This document shows, piece by piece, positions 51,541 to 59,285 of a DNA stretch of 64,000 nt. The DNA is from Catelliglobosispora koreensis DSM 44566. Its GTDB lineage: Bacteria; Actinomycetota; Actinomycetes; Mycobacteriales; Micromonosporaceae. Where the stretch lies: assembly GCF_000379685.1 (NCBI RefSeq), contig NZ_KB903249.1:1195911-1259910 (forward strand), in the 5' to 3' direction. The translations under genes and the position numbers were made by a program. Each line of letters opens with the position of its first letter. Within the stretch, counting starts at the first letter, position 1. Below the pieces are notes generated by a model that was given only the letters and a program-made list of their open reading frames with translations, did no database searches and was not told where the DNA came from.

Positions 51541-52576
51541 CGTTGCCTCCTGCTGTGTCGGCCGCAGCCAGTTCACGCTCTTTCGCTTCGTACAGCGCCT
51601 TGATGTTCTTCGTCCCGAACGTAAGTGCGCCATGCCTTTCGATGAGTTCGAGGAACAGCGTGCGCCGGATGTGCATGGACTGGGTAAAGATTTGGTACAT
51701 CTGCCCCCAGTGGTCCTCGTCCACTAGGACGGCGTGCTTGCGCAGCGCCTCGATCGGCACATCGACCGGGGTGAGGCGCTCGGAAAGCGCGTCGTAGTAG
51801 CTGGATGGCGTGCTGAGGAACCCCACTCCGCGCTGGGAGAAGGTGCTGACCGCAGCGATGATGTCCGAGGTCCGGAAGGCGATGTGCTGCACACCAGCGC
51901 CCGCGTGCCAGTCCAGGAAGTCATCGATTTGGCCGGGGCGGCGCGCCGGATCCGGTTCGATAAGGGTGAAGGTAACTTCCCGGTCTGGGCTCTGGACCAC
52001 TTTGGAGTCCATACCCTGACCGCCAACCTCGATGTACTCCTCGAAGATCTCGTTGAAACCAAAGACATCCTGGTAGTACTTGGATGTCGCGGTCAGATCG
52101 CCAGCAGGCACGCAGATCGCCAGGTGGTCAATCACTTCAAGGAGTGCGTCATCACGTTCCTGGTTTTCCTGCAGTTCGATGCCAGGAAGCGTGAACCCCG
52201 TTTCAGTTCCCCGTTGCACCAGCCGGTGGATAACGTCACCGAAGCCGGAGACATAGCCGTTGCCAAGTCCTGTCGCGCCTTTGCGGACAAGCTCGGCGTA
52301 CGCGCCCTGTGCGTCGTCTGTGGACAGGGCGATTACGGCGACGCCGTCACCATGGCGGCCTACATATTCCGTCGCCGGATGATCCGGCACCAGGCCCGAG
52401 GTCAGCAGCAGGTGAACGTCACCGTGCTGCAGCAGCAGCGAGCGCTGGCCGGGTAAGCCGGTCTGTGGCCCGCCTTGGCCACGGATCCGGAACCCGAATG
52501 CGGTGCAAAGGAAGTAGGCCGTCTGACGGGCATCGCCGACGTAAAACTCTAGGTGATCAACCCCGAGTATTTTCAT
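51533..52576 (-). CDS. hmaS: 4-hydroxymandelate synthase HmaS
   Basis: A 347-residue non-heme iron dioxygenase of the HPPD/HmaS family that converts 4-hydroxyphenylpyruvate to (S)-4-hydroxymandelate. Iron ligands are His151 (VIDHLAIC), His231 (GVQHIAFRT) and Glu310 (TLFLELIERHG). Their spacing of 80 and 79 residues equals that of the glycopeptide HmaS (161, 241, 320), while HPPD has 83 and 79. With Hmo and HpgT in the same cluster this assigns the first step of 4-hydroxyphenylglycine synthesis. It leads an operon with the PhyH and DUF3050 genes. Confidence 0.88.
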   Translation of the reverse strand: MKILGVDHLEFYVGDARQTAYFLCTAFGFRIRGQGGPQTGLPGQRSLLLQHGDVHLLLTSGLVPDHPATEYVGRHGDGVAVIALSTDDAQGAYAELVRKGATGLGNGYVSGFGDVIHRLVQRGTETGFTLPGIELQENQERDDALLEVIDHLAICVPAGDLTATSKYYQDVFGFNEIFEEYIEVGGQGMDSKVVQSPDREVTFTLIEPDPARRPGQIDDFLDWHAGAGVQHIAFRTSDIIAAVSTFSQRGVGFLSTPSSYYDALSERLTPVDVPIEALRKHAVLVDEDHWGQMYQIFTQSMHIRRTLFLELIERHGALTFGTKNIKALYEAKERELAAADTAGGNDA

Positions 52577-52683
52577 CTGAACCTGCCTATCCGTCGATTC
52601 TTCTCGGTTCCGATTTTGGGCAAAAGCGGTCGAGAGTGATGCCCCAAATTAATTTCGATCATTCTAAATCTATCCAGCTATCA

Positions 52684-52698
52684 ATTGAGCTTCAATCG
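52684..52698 (+). promoter_or_regulatory. Shared cluster motif, copy 3 (short form)
   Basis: ATTGA-GCT-TCAAT followed by CG is a five-base inverted repeat resembling copies 1 and 2. It lies about 110 bases upstream of hmaS and downstream of the proposed hmaS promoter start point, in an AT-rich stretch. Confidence 0.35.
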
Positions 52699-52765
52699 CC
52701 CGTTCAGACTCTTGCCAAGCCGGTCACCCAATTGTTAAGAAACGGGTCTAATTGAACCCTTTCAA

Positions 52766-52799
52766 TTTATATCGGTACGCAATTGGCCGGCAATTGCGT
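52766..52799 (-). promoter_or_regulatory. Proposed hmaS promoter with overlapping inverted repeat
   Basis: On the minus strand TTGCCG (52788-52793) and TATAAA (52766-52771) are spaced by 16 bases. A perfect nine-base inverted repeat, ACGCAATTG and CAATTGCGT with five bases between (52777-52799), covers the -35 region and touches the stop codon of the preceding gene. It could be an operator or a short terminator of that gene; the position suits an operator. Confidence 0.45.
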
Positions 52800-53281
52800 C
52801 AATTACCCCCCTTTACCAATACGGCTATGGCGTTTCCGGTTCCCCCCGGCACCATGGCTTGTTCAACTGAAATGATCAGTGCCTCATCCGCGTCCCCATC
52901 GCGGATGAGCAGATCAGCGACGGCAAGTCCCTCGTCAAGCCCGGGGCGTTGCGGCCCAAGGCAAATCACCGGCCCGGCCAGACCGTGCTTCGCGGCGATG
53001 TATCCAGCCACCGCGTTGGGCACGGCCTGATAGAACAACAGCGGCCCCGGCCGCTGTCCGGCGTCGACCGCCTTCGCTGTGGCTTCAGCGGTTTCCAGGT
53101 CGCCCGTCGCACTGACAATTATCACGGCGGTTCGCTCGGTGGCCGTGACTTGTTCTAGACAGCGGGCCGCGATGTGGGCCGCCAAAGGACTGAAGGCCGA
53201 CACCACGAATCCGGCGAGAGCCGGCACGCTGTCGCTTTGCGACTGGGGCCAGGTCGCCTCGGACCGAGTGAGAAGACTCAT
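52799..53281 (-). CDS. Ketosynthase-like N-terminal-domain protein (chain-length-factor-like)
   Basis: A 160-residue protein resembling the N-terminal-half ketosynthase domain proteins (Ketoacyl-synt_2) found in aryl-polyene clusters. The segment LLFYQAVPNAVAGYIAAKHG is characteristic. The usual nucleophile region reads VICLGPQRPGLDEGLAV without a placed Cys, so it is not a catalyst by itself. Its start overlaps the end of the full-length KAS gene, so it most likely forms a heterodimer with it, as the chain-length-factor half. Confidence 0.75.
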   Translation of the reverse strand: MSLLTRSEATWPQSQSDSVPALAGFVVSAFSPLAAHIAARCLEQVTATERTAVIIVSATGDLETAEATAKAVDAGQRPGPLLFYQAVPNAVAGYIAAKHGLAGPVICLGPQRPGLDEGLAVADLLIRDGDADEALIISVEQAMVPGGTGNAIAVLVKGGN

Positions 53282-54372
53282 GACGGCGTCCCGACAAGCA
53301 GAGCGGTGTTGGCGCCACCAAAAGCTGAATTGAGACTCAAGGCGTAGGCGGGGGTGGCCGCTAAGGGTTCGTCAACGATCAGGTTCAGGTCGCAATCCGG
53401 GTCAGCGCCAAGGAATCCGGCGTTGACCGGAAGCATGCCCTCGCGCAGGGCGAGCACGGTCGTGACCAGCTCGACGAGAGGGGAGGCTTCGAGTGACTGA
53501 CCGTGCAACGACTTCGTGGAGCTGACTGGCACTGTCCCGGCAGCCGCCCCCAGGGCGAGGTTGAGCCCGCGTGCTTCCGCCACATCACTTAGCACGGATC
53601 CAGAGCCGTGCGCGTTCACATAGCCGAGCTGTTCTGGCACAAGGCCTGCCCGGCCGAGTGCGGCCGAAATCGCCCGTGCCATCCCGGATCCGTCCGGTAT
53701 GGGCTGGCAAACGTGATAGGCGTCCCCGGAGCGGCCCCAGCCGCGAACGAACGCGAGTGGCTCGGCCGCCGCGGCGGACAGCACGACGGCTGCCACGCCG
53801 TCTCCTATGACGATTCCTTTGCGCCCTAGGCTGAAAGGCCGCACCTCGCCGTCAGCGGCAAGAGCCCGGCCAGCGTCAAAGAGCGCGAACTGATCCTGCT
53901 CCACGAGGTAGCCAGCCGCGACGACCACAGTGGACACATCGCCCAGGGAGATAGCGGCCGCCGCGTCGGCGACGGCGGTCGAGGCCGCCACACAAGCACT
54001 CGTATAGACCCGGCCTGGGGCGAAACCGCAGGCGCTGGCGACCGAAGCCGCGAAAGCACCAGGCAGGTGCTGTGCGTCGCGCGAGCGGGCGACCTCGGGA
54101 TCGCCGTGCAGCGCTAGGAACAGGGGGATTCCTGACCGGTTGCTGAGACCCGCCTGAGCGCAGGCCGCCTCGATGACGTCGCGCAAGGTGGAGCGAAGGT
54201 CAGGCGAGCCGGGAAGGGCCGCCGCGGCATTCGCGCGACGGCCTGACACGTCAAACCTGGTGACCGGGCCAAACGAAGGCTTGCTAGACAAGACACCGGA
54301 CAGGAGCGCCGCGGGGCCGAGTCCATAAGCACTGGCCACCCCCATGCCGGTGATCGCCACAGGTAACCTCAC
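53278..54372 (-). CDS. Beta-ketoacyl synthase with altered second His motif
   Basis: A 364-residue ketosynthase starting at a GTG that overlaps the ACP stop (GTGA). The nucleophile is Cys127 in VYTSACVAASTAVADA and the first His is in VNAHGSGSVLSD. The usual K-S-x-x-G-H motif reads TKSLHGQSLEASPLVEL: Gln replaces the catalytic His, although a His stands two residues earlier. It belongs to the FabB/F branch seen in aryl-polyene-type clusters. With the preceding ACP and following CLF-like gene it forms a minimal synthase unit. Confidence 0.85.
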   Translation of the reverse strand: MRLPVAITGMGVASAYGLGPAALLSGVLSSKPSFGPVTRFDVSGRRANAAAALPGSPDLRSTLRDVIEAACAQAGLSNRSGIPLFLALHGDPEVARSRDAQHLPGAFAASVASACGFAPGRVYTSACVAASTAVADAAAAISLGDVSTVVVAAGYLVEQDQFALFDAGRALAADGEVRPFSLGRKGIVIGDGVAAVVLSAAAAEPLAFVRGWGRSGDAYHVCQPIPDGSGMARAISAALGRAGLVPEQLGYVNAHGSGSVLSDVAEARGLNLALGAAAGTVPVSSTKSLHGQSLEASPLVELVTTVLALREGMLPVNAGFLGADPDCDLNLIVDEPLAATPAYALSLNSAFGGANTALLVGTPS

Positions 54373-54590
54373 TGCGGCAGCACCTTGCTGAGCACAGAAA
54401 CAGCACCGTCCACAGTGGACATTTCCACGATCTGGTCGTCGTCGAGGTCGAGGACCGCGTTGTAGCGCTGCTCCACCTGATGGATCAGCCAAGCCAGCTC
54501 AAGGGAATCGAGCTTTTCGCGCACCTGCTCGGGTGTGCGGTCACCATAGCTGGCGAGCATGGTGATGACTTCGTCGCGCGCCGGGCTCAT
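54369..54590 (-). CDS. Acyl carrier protein 4
   Basis: A 73-residue carrier protein with the attachment Ser in EKLDSLELAWLIHQVE. Both ends overlap neighbours (ligase stop/ACP start, ACP stop/KAS start), so ligase, carrier and synthase are produced together. The ligase 2 product is probably loaded onto this carrier. Confidence 0.85.
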   Translation of the reverse strand: MSPARDEVITMLASYGDRTPEQVREKLDSLELAWLIHQVEQRYNAVLDLDDDQIVEMSTVDGAVSVLSKVLPQ

Positions 54591-55945
54591 TTTGCCGTCT
54601 TCAGCACGGACTGAGCGCGGACCAGCTTGCCGGTCGCGGTACGGGGCAACTGCTCCACCACATGGATCGCCCGTGGCCGTTTGTAGGCGGCCAGCCGCTG
54701 CGCGAGCAACGTCTCCAGGGCGGCCGCGTCGGTGGGGTCCGGCACGACGGCATAGGCTTCGATTCCGTTGTCGTAAACCACGACAGCGTTTTCCACGCCC
54801 GGAAGTGCCGCGAGCGTGTGCTCGACCTCGGTGAGGTCCACCTTCAGGCCGCCAACCGACACCTGTGAGTCGAGCCGCCCGTGAATGGTGAGCAAACCGG
54901 TCGACGCGGACACGGTGCCGGCGTCCTTGGTACGCAAGAAGCCGTCAGCCCAGCGGGAGGGATCGGACAAACCAAGGTAGGGCGAGTGCGCCATCTCGAT
55001 GACAATTTCGCCTTCGTCTTCGGCAACGTTGAGGCCGGGCGCGGGCATTAGTGACGGCCGGTTCTCGCCGAAGAGATCGGTCGCGATGACACCTACCTCG
55101 GTCATGCCATACATGTTGCCAAGCGGGACGCCGTAGCGGCTCGTGAAGCGCTGCCAGACCTCGGAGCGGACGAGTTCTCCACCGGTGGTCATGCGGGCGA
55201 GCTGAGGCAGTTCTGGCGGGTTTTCCACCGACGCCAGCAGTTCGATGTGGAACGGCACGCCCAGCATGGTGGTGCGCTTGTCGCTGGAGGCCACGAGTTT
55301 GAGGATCGAGTCGACCGTCAGGCGCTCTGGGATAGCCAATTCCGTGCCCGCGTGCAGACAGTAGAGCAGGCCACCGACAAGCCCGAGCACATGCACGACA
55401 GAAGCCATCAGCACGACGCGCTCGCCCGGCTGCGGCACGCCATCAATCTTGGTGTAGCGCGCGATTTCTTCGATCAGGTTGGACGCGGTGCGGCCGATCA
55501 CTTTGGACGGTCCGGTCGAACCCGAGCTGAGCTGGATCACGGCGTGCTCGGTCTCGGAGGGGCGGCCACTGTCGCGTCTCGCGGCGACGTCGGTCACCAC
55601 ATAGAACGCGCGCAGCCCGCCGGGGAGCGTTCCCTCGGCGGAAACGACGACTTGCGGCTCAAGGCGCGCGAGGGCCTGGTCCACTTCGTATTGGGTGAGG
55701 CGGTGGTCTAAAAGCGACACCTGGGCGCCGAGCCGCCACGCGGCCAGCAAATTGGCCACATAGGCCAGTGACGGAGGCAGCCGGAGCGCAACGGTGCCAC
55801 CGGAACTCACCCCCAGGCCTTCCAGGACCGCTTGCCGTTGCTCGACTTCCCGCCGCAGTTCAGCCCGCGAAATGGGTGCTCCGACATGCAGGCAGGTTTC
55901 ATCGTCCGGTCCCACGAAAAGGGTCCGGTCTACCCAAGTGCTCAC
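54587..55945 (-). CDS. AMP-dependent acyl/aryl ligase 2
   Basis: A 452-residue adenylate-forming enzyme. The core motif is QLSSGSTGPSKVIGRT, followed by NMYGMTEVG, the hinge STGLLTIHGRLDSQVSVGGLKVD and the catalytic Lys in RTATGKLVRA. It is shorter than most fatty-acid ligases and resembles ligases that load small or aromatic acids on carrier proteins. The GTG chosen (VSTWVDRTL) is the last start before the conserved region and fits the promoter; an upstream reading crosses that promoter. First gene of the ligase-ACP-KAS-CLF operon. Confidence 0.87.
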   Translation of the reverse strand: MSTWVDRTLFVGPDDETCLHVGAPISRAELRREVEQRQAVLEGLGVSSGGTVALRLPPSLAYVANLLAAWRLGAQVSLLDHRLTQYEVDQALARLEPQVVVSAEGTLPGGLRAFYVVTDVAARRDSGRPSETEHAVIQLSSGSTGPSKVIGRTASNLIEEIARYTKIDGVPQPGERVVLMASVVHVLGLVGGLLYCLHAGTELAIPERLTVDSILKLVASSDKRTTMLGVPFHIELLASVENPPELPQLARMTTGGELVRSEVWQRFTSRYGVPLGNMYGMTEVGVIATDLFGENRPSLMPAPGLNVAEDEGEIVIEMAHSPYLGLSDPSRWADGFLRTKDAGTVSASTGLLTIHGRLDSQVSVGGLKVDLTEVEHTLAALPGVENAVVVYDNGIEAYAVVPDPTDAAALETLLAQRLAAYKRPRAIHVVEQLPRTATGKLVRAQSVLKTAK

Positions 55946-55991
55946 AAAATTACCGCCATTACGATTGGACGCATCCCCCGCGGTGTACCGG

Positions 55992-56028
55992 AATTTACTG
56001 TGCCATAGAGACACTTGCAATAGTCTCT
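55992..56028 (-). promoter_or_regulatory. Proposed promoter of the ligase 2 operon with inverted repeat
   Basis: On the minus strand TTGCAA (56015-56020) and TAAATT (55992-55997) have a 17-base spacer. AGAGAC and GTCTCT (56007-56012 and 56023-56028) form a six-base inverted repeat around the -35 box. Confidence 0.45.
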
Positions 56029-56039
56029 TGATCTCGCAC

Positions 56040-56729
56040 CTATGGTACCGACGGCCCAAAAGGCGACAGTTGCAAATGCATTCCGAGAAGGCGGATCGCT
56101 TCCGCGGCAAAGATCTGATGGCTGCGCATATTGCCATGCAAGCCGTCGGCGGAATACATCGCCGGATCGCCTTCGGCCGGATGGCGGAAGCAGTCAACGT
56201 GAATGGTCCCTAGCCGACGCGAAACGTCCAAAGTGTGCGATGAAAGGATTTGCATCCTTGACGCCATGAGTTTTCTGATTTTCCCGGAGAAACAGGGTGC
56301 TTGCGAAATGTCAAAGATTCCAACGGTCATAACGAGGGCGCCCGCGGCTTGCAAAGCCAGCACCATCTCGGTTATCGCCGTGTCCACGGCCGCTGGCTTG
56401 TAAGCCACACCCATGGCGTCATTCGCTCCACAAACGACCAAAGCCAGATCGGGGGCGAATGCCACCGCGCGGTCGAGCTGCGTTGCCAGTACTTCGGCCG
56501 CCCGCAGCTCGCGTTCGCCGAGATTCAGATAGCTAAGGCGGGGCTGTATCGCCCGCAGTTCCGCGGCGATCCGGTCGCACCATGGCAGCGGGCTATAGCC
56601 GGGGACCGGGTCTCCGATCCCTTGCGCCACACTGTCTCCCAGCACGGCGAACCGTTTCCACGGATGGCCACGCAAGAGCCGCGCCGCCTCACCGGCCCGC
56701 AGGCAATGGGGATCCTCAGCCTCGATCAT
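56040..56729 (-). CDS. SGNH/GDSL hydrolase
   Basis: A 229-residue esterase of the SGNH fold. Block I is FAVLGDSVAQGIGD (catalytic Ser), block III VVCGANDAMG, and block V SADGLHGN with the catalytic Asp and His. No signal peptide is visible. Its ATG overlaps the stop of the membrane-protein gene, so it belongs to that upstream three-gene operon; a link with the neighbouring cluster is possible but not shown. Confidence 0.88.
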   Translation of the reverse strand: MIEAEDPHCLRAGEAARLLRGHPWKRFAVLGDSVAQGIGDPVPGYSPLPWCDRIAAELRAIQPRLSYLNLGERELRAAEVLATQLDRAVAFAPDLALVVCGANDAMGVAYKPAAVDTAITEMVLALQAAGALVMTVGIFDISQAPCFSGKIRKLMASRMQILSSHTLDVSRRLGTIHVDCFRHPAEGDPAMYSADGLHGNMRSHQIFAAEAIRLLGMHLQLSPFGPSVP

Positions 56730-57292
56730 TCGACGATGATGGGTTCCGAGTCCGTTCCGACACCACTGATGGTCGCGCTGATCACAACGGGACCAGCCGA
56801 GGCGGGAACGGTGATGCCAAAGCTGGTGCTGGCCTGGCCGGTGCCGATGGTGACGGACACGGGCAAGATGACCGAAGGGTTGTCACTGCCAACGGCGACA
56901 CCGAGGTCGGTGGGCGCCGGGCCGGAAACGGTGACGGTGCAATCGAAACTGGCTCCTAGCGTGGCCCTGTCCGGGCAGCTCAAGCTGAGGCTGAGGCTGA
57001 CTGCTTGCGTCGTGACCACCGCGCCGGGTGTCTTCTTCGACGCGGACGGCTTGACCGAAGGTGAAGCTGAAGTGGACTCCGCGGCCGAAGGGGCCACGGA
57101 GGGTGCAGCGGTGTTGACTACGGGAACCGGCCGTGGGCTTCGCGTCGGCAGCGTGGTGCCCGGTTCCTGCTGGCGCCCCAGCAGGATGACGGCGGTCGTC
57201 GTGATGACAATGACCAGAACACCTGTCGTTACTGCTAGACCAACTTGAAACCGGTTCCACGCAAGGAAATCTTCGTCGTTAATTGGAGGCAC
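56726..57292 (-). CDS. Membrane-anchored protein with Ig-like outer domain
   Basis: A 188-residue protein with one N-terminal membrane helix (about 17-38, VGLAVTTGVLVIVITTTAVILL), a Ser/Thr/Pro linker (45-85) and a C-terminal all-beta domain with two Cys (SLSCPDR, FDCTVTV) that resembles an Ig-like fold. It faces outward. The GTG start lies inside the end of the lipoprotein gene and the end overlaps the GDSL gene. Function unknown. Confidence 0.7.
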   Translation of the reverse strand: MPPINDEDFLAWNRFQVGLAVTTGVLVIVITTTAVILLGRQQEPGTTLPTRSPRPVPVVNTAAPSVAPSAAESTSASPSVKPSASKKTPGAVVTTQAVSLSLSLSCPDRATLGASFDCTVTVSGPAPTDLGVAVGSDNPSVILPVSVTIGTGQASTSFGITVPASAGPVVISATISGVGTDSEPIIVE

Positions 57293-58025
57293 CCACTATG
57301 GCGGAAGGCTTGCCGAGCAATGACTTCTGCACTTTAAGGGTGTACGTGAACGCCCCAGCGGGCAGGCCCTCCATCCGCACGTTGACGTATTGCCCGGCAT
57401 CGGTGGGATATGCGGTCGCTCCGGTTGGTTTTTCCTTGCCGTTGAAGAAGGAGACAACGGAGCCGCTGTTGGACAGGCGGCGCATCCGGTCGGTGTTGCC
57501 GTGACTCCAGGCGCCCCAGAACGCCTGGGCATAGCCGGCCGCGTCGTTGGGGTACTGAGTTTTGTCCAGCAATGCTTCGGTTACTGCCGTTGGGTGTCCA
57601 ATTTGGCTGTTCTGCAAGCGAATCGTGGCCTCATCGCCATGCACGTTGCGGTAGATGCACTTGGTGTATCCCGAACCGTCCGGATTGCACGACACATACG
57701 TGTTCCACTCTCCGTTGGGCGTGCCCATGCCCCCGATCTGCAAAGCGGCGCCCTGGTTGGCCAGCTGGTTGATCCGGCTGGTGTTCTTAGCGCTCCACGC
57801 TTGCAGCAAGGCTTTGGTGTAGTCCTTGGCGTTGCCGGGATAGGTCGGCCCGGTATCGTCTCCGGGCGTCTTTGACGGGCTTGCCGTAGCGGTCTCGGTC
57901 GCCGCAGGCGTAGCCGAACCGCCGGCGCTGGTCGCGACCGACGGCACCGCTTGCGGATCGGCCTTCTTGCCGCAGCCCGACACCAGTAGCGCGAAAAGTA
58001 CAACGGCGACAGCACTAGCCCTCAT
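57279..58025 (-). CDS. Lipoprotein with two tandem domains
   Basis: A 248-residue lipoprotein with lipobox LLVSGC (Cys18), a Thr/Ser/Pro-rich linker to about residue 58, and two related units of about 90 residues. Unit one has DYTKALLQAWSAKNTSRINQ and unit two GYAQAFWGAWSHGNTDRMRR, so it arose by internal duplication. I do not recognise the domain. It heads an operon with the membrane protein and the GDSL hydrolase. Confidence 0.75.
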   Translation of the reverse strand: MRASAVAVVLFALLVSGCGKKADPQAVPSVATSAGGSATPAATETATASPSKTPGDDTGPTYPGNAKDYTKALLQAWSAKNTSRINQLANQGAALQIGGMGTPNGEWNTYVSCNPDGSGYTKCIYRNVHGDEATIRLQNSQIGHPTAVTEALLDKTQYPNDAAGYAQAFWGAWSHGNTDRMRRLSNSGSVVSFFNGKEKPTGATAYPTDAGQYVNVRMEGLPAGAFTYTLKVQKSLLGKPSAIVGASN

Positions 58026-58087
58026 GGCCGCGAGAATATGGCCAGGTCTGCCGCCGTCTTAACGCTTGGTCATAAACCCGACGCGGC

Positions 58088-59284
58088 TCAGCCGAGCCAC
58101 GAGCGGGCGGCAGCGGTCATCGCCGTGATTCCAGTTTGGAGGGTCGGCTCCAATACGGGTGCGAAGTAGGGCGAATGGTTGTTGGCCACGTCGGCTTCCA
58201 GCCTGCCTTCCGCTTCAGCTTTGGCATAAAGCTGCGGATCCGTCGCCCCGGTAAACCAGAAGAAGGAGGGTACGCCAGCGGCACGCCCAAAGGTGCCAAA
58301 GTCTTCGGCACCCATGATGGGCCGGTGGTCGTGGACGGCGTCGTCGCCGAGTGCGGCCCGCAGCGCCGCGCTCGTGTGCTCCGTCGCTTTTGGATCGTTG
58401 AAGAGCACGGGATAGCTGCCCTTGTGCACGATCTCGGGTTCGCGTGTCGCGCCGGACGCGGCCGCCTCGGCGCGCACGATGCGGTGCATGCCAGCGATCA
58501 GTTTGTCTCGCGTCTCAGCGGTGTAGCTGCGCATGGTCACCCGAAGCTCGGCCTCCGCCGCGATGATGTTGGACGCCGTGCCCGCGTGCAGGTAACCCAC
58601 CGTGAACACGGCCGGGTCGATCGCGGCGATCTCACGCGACACGATCGTCTGCAAGCGCATGACGGTGGACGCGGCCATGATCACGGGGTCGATCGTGGAT
58701 TCGGGTGCCGAGCCATGTCCACCGCGCCCGAACAGCTTGATGTGGTAGGCGTCGGTGGCGGCCATGAAGTTGCCCGAGCGCACGCCGGCCGTGCCGGAGG
58801 CGATCGGGGTCAGGTGCTGTCCTAAGGCGACATTCGGGGTGCCGAAGCGGTCGAAGAGGCCGTCGTCGACCATGGCTTGCGCTCCGTTGCCGCCTTCTTC
58901 GGCGGGCTGAAATACCGCCATGACCGTGCCAGACCACTCGGCACCGGTGCGGCTCAGCTCTTCCAGAGTGCCGAGCAGCCAGGTGACGTGCATGTCGTGG
59001 CCGCAGGCGTGCATGACCCCCGGGCTGAGGCTGGCATATGGCAGGTCTGTTCGTTCGGTGAGCGGCAGCGCGTCCATGTCGGCTCGCAACAGGACGGTTG
59101 GCCCCGGCCCGTTGCGCAGCATGGCGACGACACCGGTGCCGCCAATGCCAGTGGTGACTTCGCAGCCGGCGGCACGGGCGCGCTCCGCGGCGGTCGCCGC
59201 GGTCTCGTGCTCGGCATATCCCAGCTCGGGGTGGGCGTGCAGATGACGGTAAAGATCCGCGAGGGTGTCGGGCATAAGCCTCAC
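58088..59284 (-). CDS. M20-family amidohydrolase
   Basis: A 398-residue metallo-amidohydrolase of the M20D (hippurate/IAA-amino acid hydrolase) type. Metal ligands are in MHACGHDMHVTWLLG, the general base Glu in FQPAEEGGNGA, and the late ligand in MGAEDFGTFG. It hydrolyses N-acyl amino acids or similar amides in the cytoplasm. It ends alone and follows the regulator gene by one base, suggesting co-transcription. Confidence 0.9.
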   Translation of the reverse strand: MRLMPDTLADLYRHLHAHPELGYAEHETAATAAERARAAGCEVTTGIGGTGVVAMLRNGPGPTVLLRADMDALPLTERTDLPYASLSPGVMHACGHDMHVTWLLGTLEELSRTGAEWSGTVMAVFQPAEEGGNGAQAMVDDGLFDRFGTPNVALGQHLTPIASGTAGVRSGNFMAATDAYHIKLFGRGGHGSAPESTIDPVIMAASTVMRLQTIVSREIAAIDPAVFTVGYLHAGTASNIIAAEAELRVTMRSYTAETRDKLIAGMHRIVRAEAAASGATREPEIVHKGSYPVLFNDPKATEHTSAALRAALGDDAVHDHRPIMGAEDFGTFGRAAGVPSFFWFTGATDPQLYAKAEAEGRLEADVANNHSPYFAPVLEPTLQTGITAMTAAARSWLG

Positions 59285-59285
59285 C

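Noticed and set aside
52639-52755. 38-codon plus-strand frame in the gap before hmaS as a third small peptide
   Set aside because: Its ribosome site is poor (GAGAG), codon use is AT-rich and unlike its neighbours, and it lies opposite the hmaS promoter and leader. It is probably chance in AT-rich DNA.
52752-53030. Plus-strand frame overlapping the CLF-like gene
   Set aside because: It is almost wholly antisense to a conserved ketosynthase-like protein and starts at a TTG with no ribosome site.
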